From Guyanagaster necrorhizus (taxonomy: Eukaryota > Basidiomycota > Agaricomycetes > Agaricales > Physalacriaceae), in NCBI RefSeq assembly GCF_019112545.1, contig NW_025064906.1, positions 515,038 to 579,037 on the forward strand: 64,000 nucleotides of DNA, in the 5' to 3' direction. Position numbers and translations under genes: made by a program. Positions 55,943 to 64,000 of this stretch are shown piece by piece. The notes under the pieces are model-generated. The model was not told the origin of the DNA and did no database searches. It saw nothing but the letters and a program-made list of their open reading frames with translations. Numbering within the stretch: the stretch's first letter is position 1; every line of letters starts with the position of its first letter.

Positions 55943-57918
55943 TCAAATAAGAATGTTCCGACACTGTTTAATAATGCACAGATGCTCCATCCTTTGTGCT
56001 TCTTCATAGACCATTTGAAACACGGACACTTTCTCAAACTTTTCGTCAGATAGTCTTCGCCCGACAACCCAATATCGTTTGGGAACCAGTTGGAGATCGA
56101 ATCCATCCGTACCAAGCAATGTGTAGATGTCTTCAGGTATCGGGAACTTGTGACGTGCAATGATGTCGAATGTATGTTCCGTCAGATTGGGATCTTTAAT
56201 GATCAGCTTGCCACGTCGCCTAACCCCTTCCACACTTCGCGCGGCCAATCCTCGCACAAGTACCTTTTCAATGCAGGGCCCTGCATGCCAGCTATTATTC
56301 GTCTCCGCATTCCAATCAACTGTCAAAAAAGAGTAGTTTACCGCAGGCAGAGGTGCTTTCATGACCTGCTCCCAAGAGGGTCTCCACTTCGTGTCTGTAT
56401 CTCCTGGTTCAGGATACCAGAAGAACAGCTCGCCCCGATTCCACACAGACATTTCATTCACCAATTCCGTCCATGCATCTTCGAGAGATTCGCCCTCTCG
56501 GTATGTCGGTATCGTCGTGGTGATCAGAGGGAATGCTAGTCCCGCGATTTTGTCCACAGGATTGGTGGATACCCGGCTCTGCATCTCTGACAGGATCTCA
56601 AACGTCACGGAGACTGACAGCCGCGGACGATAGACAGTGCTGATGGACTGCAGCTGCTTGTGAAACCTAGTCAGTATCTCAGCATCATAGTTCCCATACT
56701 TGTCTATTGGTTTCGCATGCAGCGGTCCATCAGGTGTATCCCCGACAATGATCCTCTCCCTGCCAATCTCCTGTAGTGTCCACGCGCGTCTAAACCAACA
56801 GCGATCACTGTCCAAGTCGCCCTCCTTCAAAGTAAAGGCCCGCCCCAGCCCACTCAGGTAGATCGCGACTTTGGCTTTCACATACACGACTCCGATAGTG
56901 GGCACATCGATCTTCCACTCTTCTGCACGCAGGTCCTCGCTTGGCCCGCCCTCCTGTCTCAAACAGAGGACATCCAACCACGTGTATTGCGCTCCCAGAT
57001 TCAGCATCTCGATGCGGATTCGGTCAAGGCTGACATCTTTTGGGATCGGTACGGGCCATTCCTTCCCATTGATAGGCGTCCAGACGGGGACGCGATCCTC
57101 CGCGTCCATCCACGCATGCGATACCGGCCGAACATTCGTAGTTGACGGGATCATGGGTAGAGACGCATTGCTGCTCCACCATGGTACCACCCGATTAGCG
57201 TATAGATCCCAGACCCGTCGAGGTTCCAATTCCGGTCTGACAATCCGGTTATCGACAAGTGCATTTCGTCGCTTCTCCTGGTCCCGAGCTTCGCGTGTAC
57301 GTATCTCATCTTGGATGGTATTCCAGTCTTTGGTGCCCCATACCGCGCGGAGACGGCCATATGCAGTCCCAAAGTCGTAGTTATTCTTGATGCAGTCTTC
57401 GAGAGTGGAGGACATCGATGGAGTGTCCAGGGTGTGTGATGTTCTGAGGGTGGTGTTCAGTTGATCTAAGAGGCCCATAACACCGAGGGTAGCGCACGGA
57501 GTGTCGGCGAGGGAGGATGATATTACGGGCTTTCGACCGGTGTAGGATCGTTGGAATGGAACTTTGATCGACGACTCTTCTTGGCCCGTTTCAGTGCAGG
57601 CAGAAATGGTGACTACGGGGAAAGCGAGGTCCTGAAAATATATTAACAAACTCTTCTCTGTTTGTTTGCTAACCGGCTTACCTCCTGGGCGTGAGGCTCT
57701 GGGAATATAGAAACCGCCTCAGAATCGCAGCTCAGGGGTTCTGGAGCTGTTTCTGCACTGCTCAGGTCAGGCGGCGAGTGTGTCGTTACCTCCAAGACAG
57801 GGCCGTTACTTTCTGCAGTAGAACTGCCATGAGGTATCGCCTCTTGAGACTCTGAAGGCGGAATTATGTTGGCATTCTGGTCAGAATCGGATGTTGCATC
57901 AGGAGATGAATCCTTCAT
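55943..57918 (-). CDS. HET-domain protein 3
   Basis: Inverted homologue of HET-2. Exons 57918-57682 and 57631-55943 join in phase to 641 aa starting MKDSSPDATSDSDQNANIIP. HET core: VWDLYANRVVPWW, PVSHAWMDAEDRV, YTWLDVLCLRQEGG and CWFRRAWTLQEIG. The C-terminal region is as in HET-2 (MQSRVSTNPVDKIAGLAFPL, HKFPIPEDIYTLLG). Compared with HET-2, changes are scattered, with variable patches after PWW and in the last 150 residues. The intron boundaries (GTAAGCCGG...TTTTCAG) are the same. No disabling change found, so both members of the mirrored pair are probably expressed. Allele-like divergence between HET paralogues is what one expects of recognition specificity genes, but this is inference. Confidence 0.88.
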
Positions 57919-58590
57919 CCATGCATTCGAAAAGACGGAGCGTAAGTGAATGCAAATTGACTTGACACCGCTCAAAAGTAGGCCAATAATTCTCGATAGT
58001 ACTAAGGTCGTCATACTGAGTACTCGAAACGAAATAGATTAACAATACGTACTATTTCCCATTTTTCAGATATGCAGTCCAGGGTTTATGGAATCTAGGT
58101 GTATTTGCGTAGAGGCAGGCAGGTGTTGCAACTCGCAGGTCGAATTCTACGGGGTAAAGCGAGGGATTCGTGTAACTAGCGTGTTAGAAGCCAACGACAT
58201 CCTGCATGTTTCGGGCCCTGCAAAAAGCATGCGGGTACACGCGGAGATCACCGCGTCGACTCCATCCTGTCACTCCTTCACAAAGAGCGACATACAAGAC
58301 AGATTTTGTATCGATGATGGGCCGCACACCTGTATACTCTTGTGAATCCGACGTCAGGAAGAAATACTGAAATTTTCATTAATGATATCACGTACGCATA
58401 TGATACCAACTGCATCCAGATTACCGGACCCCGCAAACGTCTCTTTTGTCCAGTGGTGGTCGAACTTCTGAATAATACCTTGAACAAAAGCTTAGAGAAA
58501 GATGAAAGAAAAACATACCATTGAATTACGGTGTCTCTCCATCGTGTTCTCCGCTACGCTAAATACGTCTTTCTTCGTTGTTCAGCCACA
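57919..58590. other. Flank of HET-3 with the mirrored 46.4-kb fragment
   Basis: Contains the HET 5' flank up to about 58.15 kb, then at 58.27-58.58 kb the inverted counterpart of 46.40-46.74 kb (minus-strand text matching GIIQKFD.HW and DLDAVGII, with an in-frame stop after FSISS). No intact gene. Confidence 0.5.
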
Positions 58591-61500
58591 CTGAAGCCCC
58601 ATGTATGTCGTTTTGGGAAAATGACTGCTCCTGCAGTCGTGCGTGGACACAACCGAAGGCCTTGAGCCAGGTATTGGAACATCGTAGGGCATGCTGGTGC
58701 CGTGAACACGATGGATTGCTATAGCACGAGGACCTGTCGTACCGGAGTCAGTCAAAAATGAAGGAAAATCGGAAAGTCACCTACACCAAAAGCCTGTTTG
58801 AACTTGGGAGAAGGTTTTTCTGAACTCGAAGAGGGCTAGATTGGGTGGTCAGGTTGGAAGGGGGACAAGATCTGGAAGAGGCGACTGGATGATAGTTGGA
58901 GGGCAATGAGGAGAGCGAGCGAAGGGTGAGGAAAAATTGATACAAGGATGTGACAGCATTATTGGCAACCAGAGCTGGCAGTCATGGTCAGTTGCAGTTC
59001 TGTAATCGCCAGTAGAAGATAGTCGTAAGCACAAGTGTCTTATATCATGCGGCATTAGTATTAAAGATAGTGATTCAATTGAAGGTAGTGATATTGTGGC
59101 AGTGATAATGAAGCCAAGGAAGGCGAAGATACTAATAGAGAAGACGTAGTTTAGGGGTGAGCGGCAAAGACGGCAAGCGCCGTCGGCCATATTCGGCCTG
59201 CCATGACTTTTGAACAAACATCGCGACACACAGAATGCTCATCATGCCGGCTGTTTTATTTTGAACTCGTTTTCTTCCAGTGGATCACCGACTATCTGAT
59301 TTTATTCAAGCTTTATGCAGCCCAAATTTTCATTGCTGCCCTTCCTGTCATCGTTCATTGCAACAAAGATACGGCCTTTCTCCTGTGCACGTGCAGCACA
59401 TCGAGGACCAGGTTCTCAAGGGAAATTGGAAACGCACGCGGCTTTGGGTGAAGGTTATCAATGTCCGGATAGGTATCCTTCTGAAGCCAAGCGAAGGTGT
59501 GTGTCGGGTTTCCTTCCAAGCCACTTTAACTTGAACATCTATAGGGACAACAACAATCGAATATGGACTACCTGGGATATTTCAGCATCCAGTCACAGGC
59601 CAGCAGCTACAAGCGCAAATTTCTGATTACGACCTTGGCCCATCCTTATGATATTCGGATATTACTCGACCTCTTCTCTTCTCTGCGACCGTGGATAGGG
59701 AGAAGACGTGAAGAGTTCACCACGTAGCCTCTCCCTCTTACATGTCACACTTGTGGGGATAAATGAAGTCGGTGGTAGCATGGCGACAGCTCTGAGTGAT
59801 TCACGAATGCCAGACCATATTTTACTCAGTTTTCTGTATATCTTATCGTCGTGAAGGTTAAGGTCTATGGTTGTGAGACCGAGTCGATCCTCACATGAAC
59901 CTTCCAGATGCATTCGGTCCAAATCAAACCAGTGAGCCCTCTCTTTCTTTTTGGCAAACCCATCTTTTGAAACTTGGCAATGTATCTTCAGCCCCAAGGA
60001 ATTGTCTATTGTCTCGCTGTCAGCCAATATTTTCTGCCACTTGCCAAAACGACTTCCCGCTTTGTCTGTCGTTCCACGACCAACGTATCCTTTTTCAAGT
60101 TATATGTACCCTGGAAAGTCCCCTGCCGGTCTGCATTTGTATTGATAAACTGCTGTGACAGACGAGATGTTGGAAAAGAACAAATAGACGCGATATGTCA
60201 CGGCCACGTGAGCAGAATAACGGTCTCTCCGACTCACACTCCCTTCGCCGCCGCCGTTCCCAATCCGATCTACAGGATATCGTGTCTCACTCTTAGGGCC
60301 CCAACTACAATGGCATCTTCCTTCTCGACTGGCAGCAGTTAACATGCTTCAAGAGGCCATTGACTATCTTCCCACCTCCAATTCAATCGTGCAGTAGGCA
60401 GTTCGACATGGACATCAATACTGCGTCTAACGTTCCAGGGTGCAGAGGCCATACCATGCTATTCTCGTCCTCGGGCTTGAAACCGGTCTCTGTACTTGGC
60501 AGCGAGCATACTACATCTCGTATTCTCCCACCGTCTCTTACTCAAACAGAGAGCTCACAGAGATATCAATCGCCTTCCTTGCGGGGAGTATCCTCTCCCT
60601 GTTAGCAGTGCTCGTTTTACATCCGACCACGCCAATTCTCACGGCTATTGACACCATTATGGCTAACGACGAACACCGAGGATGGCATCCCTCATGAACG
60701 CAGATAAAACCATTCCCGGATGATCGTAAAGAGAGTCAAAGAATATTTCGTTCCCGAAGATTAGGACGTTGCTCTATGAGCTGTTATCTCGTGCTGCACG
60801 CTCGTCTACTTTTGTCGCGCAGCCAGTGGTAGAGCGCAGCATTTGACATCTACGGAACTCGCATCGCCAGTGTGAGAATGCAGCGAACAAGCCAGACGGT
60901 AAATGGTGTCACGTGGACTGGTCTTTGTTGCGCGCCTAAGATCCGCCCCCCCTGTCTTTGTCCCTCTGCGCGGACCTACTTAAAAACAATCTGATCGTCA
61001 TCCACTGCAACCATTCCCGCTCTCCTTCCACCATGAATGGACCCGGCCATCCTCTCTCCCACCAATCTGGTGCGAGCCAACTTTTCCCTGCGAATTCTCC
61101 AGCGTTTACTTCGACGTCTCTCACTTCGGCGCCAGCGTACGGAGCAGTCACAAATGTCCAGACTCATCGCAGAATACAAGATTCTAGTGGGATTCAAATG
61201 CCTGCTCCATCTATGCCTCCCGAAACATCCTCGACCTCACAGTTGCCTTCAGGCTGGAGCACGCCATTGAGACAAACGAGCCGCTCGTGCCGCTATGGCC
61301 GCAAAAGGTTCAGGTGGCGGTTCTCCTGCCCTATCCGAATGATGATCGCTGTCCACGAAGAATTACCGTTCCAACCGCAATCGCAAGGATCTTGGTTAGT
61401 GCCTCTTCACCGAATCCAAGCTAGAGCTCATCTTATCACAGCCCGCGCGCACGGAAACTCAGCATATATCAAAAAGAGACGTTCCTGGTGTCGCAGAACG

Positions 61501-62050
61501 GTCCCGAAGTGAGCATCCTGAAAACGTTCGAGAGCCCGCTGTATCGGTTCAGCCAGAACGATGCGACACGGAGGTGACTTTTCCTCAGGTGCGAGCCCTG
61601 GGTTGATGCGGACAGGATCGAACGGGACAAGGTGGTGTATTTGGGATGCGGGTGCAATGTCTCTCTTGAGAATGTTGAGTATAATCTGGGTAACTGGATG
61701 CGCCACTGGGATTGGTGTGTTGGTATCGAGAATGCGATTTTGAGTTCTGTGCTGGATGCTTGGGGAATTCGGACTGCAAATTCTTCTGTGGGGCGACCGT
61801 GATGCTCTTAGTCTAAATACTGTATATTTTTGACCTGGGGAGCTGTTACTGTTAACGAACAAAGAGCTGTCGCAATGTATTACCTTGGCATCACTATGAC
61901 CTCAAGATATCTGAGAAGTTAGTTTCCCACTGTCGTTATTTGCCGGTCCTCTTTGTCTGCTCGTAAAGGTGGCGCTCAATCACTGGAAATATCCTCACAT
62001 TTTGGTCGATATAGTACTTCTGCGATGGCCCATGTATTTGATTTGACACA
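58590..62050. repeat. Block B, right copy (inverted)
   Basis: Counterpart of 38.4-42.29 kb. Several frames are more damaged here than on the left, notably the zinc-finger gene. Frames at 58849-59229 (-; CRLCRSPLNYVFSISIFAFL), 59662-60027 (-; LGLTTIDLNLHDDKIYRKLS) and 60440-60697 (+) have left-arm homologues but no family I recognise. The match ends around 62050, after gatggcccatgtatttgatttgacac. Confidence 0.83.
61033..61802 (+). pseudogene. C2HC zinc-finger gene, right block B copy, disabled
   Basis: Homologue of 39384-38663. It starts MNGPGHPLSHQSGASQLFPA and carries FRLEHAIETNEPLVPLWPQK then VQVAVLLPYPNDDRCPRRIT. In the zinc-finger exon a CGA codon has become TGA at 61575-61577 (NDATRR*LFLRCEPWVDADR). 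The first zinc ligand Cys is Tyr (VVYLGCG against VVCLGCG on the left). The rest (NLGNWMRHWDWCVGIENAIL) is intact. A nonsense change plus a lost ligand indicate a pseudogene. Confidence 0.65.
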
Positions 62051-62479
62051 CCGCCGGCAAGCAACGTGCGCCGGTTTTTGCCCAAGGACATTAACCATGG
62101 ATATAACCAAGTTCACTCTCATAGGATCTAGGTCGGTAATTATGGTATTACTGTTAATGCCTATGCTCCAGGTTTGTCTATAATATTTCATGTATTGAAT
62201 TGCTTTGATCCTAATGTGTGGTTAGTCCAATGACAGCAATATTCACTATATCCATGTCGAACCCTTCTTTCAGAAAGGGTAGAATGAATTCGGAAGCAGA
62301 CGGTGCAAAGAACACGATCTACCATGGCCCCGTCGGTCTCTCCTTCAAACGTTGAGAGAATGTCGAGCTGATAGCCTTCCCGACGACATAGAACAGTCAT
62401 TCTGTCACTGAAACTGAGAACACAATTCGACCAAGTGAATGCGACATGTACCGTTCTTGGGTGCATCGTTCGCCTTGTG

Positions 62480-62701
62480 TCAGGCCTCGCATGAGCGTGC
62501 GCTGATCATGACAACTCCATCGAAATCGCCCTGTGCCGTTACAGATGCGAGTTCATTGATATTCATGAGCACGGTCTCGAGCACTGGAATCGAGAAAGGG
62601 GTGTTGTTTGCTGCAGTAAAGATGGCTCCATTCCGGTCCTGGCCACTATCGGAGGACGGTGTAGGTTCGCGAAGGAGGAGAACGTTGGCCCTGGACGTCA
62701 T
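62480..62701 (-). pseudogene. Uroporphyrinogen-III synthase N-terminal fragment
   Basis: The minus strand reads MTSRANVLLLREPTPSSDSG ... FSIPVLETVLMNINELASVT ... DFDGVVMISARSCEA followed by TGA. This matches the start of the fungal haem-pathway enzyme (VLLLREP, then VPVLET, then DGVIITSxRACEAW). The stop replaces the expected Trp after CEA. The remaining two thirds of the enzyme are not recognisable downstream to 62.19 kb. A truncated copy; the functional gene must be elsewhere. Confidence 0.55.
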
Positions 62702-62734
62702 CGTGGTCAGCGACACCATGGGTAATGTGACCAT

Positions 62735-63370
62735 TGAACATTAACCATCACCTAGGACATCGCCCACTTTCTGCCCCAATACCAAGCACGATTCCGATAC
62801 TAGAGATAAGGACTGCCTTCTACTGGCTGGCTATGCTGGTATCCACAGTGGAAAGAGTCTGCTCACGATGCGGCCGTAGCCTAATTCCTCAGACGAAGAA
62901 CGCGATGCTAAACATCAGCGGATCAGCTCTCCAACGTCTACATTCGCTGAGGACGACTATACAGCCGCATACATCGAAGATTGCCAGCTGCTTCTATCTG
63001 AGGTTTCAATTTTTGCGGAGGATAATTCAAGATATGGTGAGGTTGTCGTGTATGCCCACTATGCTTCACACTTACTGCATGCCATAGTGAAGTTCCATTC
63101 TTCAGTAATAATATCCTCGCAGAACATATGCAAATTTTTTAGGTTTAATAGTGATGGGATCTTTTCCAGATTTAAACGGAGTTGTTCAAGGCGACGGAGG
63201 TAACGGAGTGCTTGTTGTAAAGGTAGCTACAGCCATTGACATAAGTAAAAAGTATATTAGAAACCGTATGGCTTACCGCGAAACCTCAGCGTTTCTCAGG
63301 TGCATCATAACGGTTGAACTCCAATTCTCTCAAATACGGAGAGCACAACACGCCAGAAGATGCACTTCAA
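62735..63370. other. No confidently supported gene
   Basis: A plus-strand stretch around 62.89-63.1 kb can be read as SPTSTFAEDDYTAAYIEDCQ then LLLSEVSIFAEDNSRYGEVV, an acidic protein-like segment, but no start, splice chain or family is evident. Confidence 0.3.
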
Positions 63371-63371
63371 C

Positions 63372-64000
63372 TTGTGAGGCCTGTTCAGAGTCGCACGGAC
63401 AAACTAAAATAGTTTGAGCTGCGCGTCATACGATCGAATCCCCTACAAATGAGGGCTATGCCTTGTATCCTAGTCATAAATGGACCAAGAAGGGAACAAT
63501 ACAGATGCTGACATAGCACCTCGTCCTGAGTGCAGCCGGAGTTTTAACTTGTGAAGCAAGAAAGCCGGGAAGATTCCAAGGTCAGTTCATACAAATCGCA
63601 AATTCTATGAGTCGCTCCGTCTCAATTTTGCGTAAGCCTTCGATTGGTAGAGGCTGGCTCCTTCCGGGCTTGTGTCTGTCATTTTAATTTTTCCGAGGAA
63701 AGCAGAAGGAACGAGGTGCATCGCTACTACCTGCAATTGAGCAGGTGAAGTACTGGTCAGTTGTCAAGGCCACGATGCTTGCCTTGTGTCTGCTGCAAGT
63801 ACCCAGTCCCATTTCGACCAGGCGACAACAATCCCTGCCAAAAGTGTCCTGAATTTACCAAATTTCTTGGAGTCATTGATCTGGTCATAGACAGTGGTTG
63901 ACGATGGACCATGATGAAAGAAGCTCCAACAAATGATGGAAGAGAGTTGCTGTTCTGGTGGTAGGAATCAACACCATCAAGTTTGGCTTCTGACCATCAT
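63372..64000. repeat. Repeat D, copy 3, running off the window
   Basis: Same strand as the 55.06-55.69 kb copy and including the roughly 300-bp middle part found at 50.3-50.6 kb. It begins at the text ctgttcagagtcgcacgg and continues through the window edge at gtaggaatcaacaccatcaag, which corresponds to the HET-proximal side of the other copies. Further SH3/HET unit sequence may therefore follow outside the window. Confidence 0.8.

Larger units (their letters stand above)
54140..58150. repeat. Right arm of the HET-SH3 quasi-palindrome
   Basis: Mirror image of 47.5-52.285 kb: SH3 gene (+), repeat D copy 2, HET-3 (-) and the HET 5' flank with ttgcaactcgcaggtcgaat, which matches the flank near 47.56 kb. 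It lacks the 576-bp insertion of the left arm and about 300 bp of repeat D. Confidence 0.9.

Noticed and set aside
60815..60880. tRNA-like text tggtagagcgc resembling a D-arm/A-box
   Set aside because: No matching acceptor stem, anticodon loop or B-box (GGTTCRANNCC) at the right distance.
1..64000. Transposase, reverse transcriptase or integrase genes behind the duplications
   Set aside because: I found no DDE, RT or RNase H motifs in any frame; the duplications look segmental rather than transposon-encoded.
1..64000. CRISPR arrays or bacterial-type operons
   Set aside because: No regularly spaced short repeats; genes are intron-rich and eukaryotic.

Overview
The window reads as nuclear DNA of a filamentous basidiomycete, most likely an Agaricomycete. 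Genes are broken by many short GT-AG introns of about 45-65 nt with CTNAC-like branch points. The gene content (basidiomycete-type sesquiterpene synthase, Dal5-family transporters, HET-domain proteins, a basidiomycete-style C2HC zinc-finger family) fits this. There is no bacterial operon structure, CRISPR array, rRNA gene or convincing tRNA gene. Gene calls come from hand splicing and motif recognition.

Layout: 1.3-2.4 kb holds a sesquiterpene synthase (-). From 5.3 to 13.5 kb there is a probable sulfonate-utilisation module: Dal5-type MFS transporter (+), TauD-type Fe(II)/2-oxoglutarate dioxygenase (-), second Dal5-type transporter (+). From 13.7 to 33 kb intact housekeeping-like genes (BAR protein, RNase III-like/dsRBD protein, alpha/beta hydrolase, aldo-keto reductase, sirtuin, a 311-aa unknown) alternate with gene relics (POM152-like nucleoporin, thioredoxin-like, methyltransferase, rhodopsin-domain membrane protein, APH-type kinase).

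From 33.6 kb onward the window is dominated by duplications. Block A (33.6-38.4 kb, -) is an inverted copy of 3.3-8.1 kb; it keeps an intact transporter and a decayed 3' end of the dioxygenase gene. Block B (38.4-42.3 kb) is repeated in inverted orientation at 58.6-62.05 kb and carries a zinc-finger gene, intact-looking on the left and broken on the right. A HET-domain gene occurs three times: tandemly at 43.1-45.4 and 47.8-49.8 kb (+), and inverted at 55.9-57.9 kb (-).

The core is a quasi-palindrome. HET(+) and SH3(-) on the left mirror SH3(+) and HET(-) on the right, around a 1.85-kb spacer with a 71-aa gene. The two SH3 genes look essentially identical although the surrounding arms have diverged. 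The left SH3 copy has lost the original start codon but has a plausible new first exon. Another copy of the palindrome's intergenic segment runs off the right edge, so the amplified unit probably continues beyond the window.
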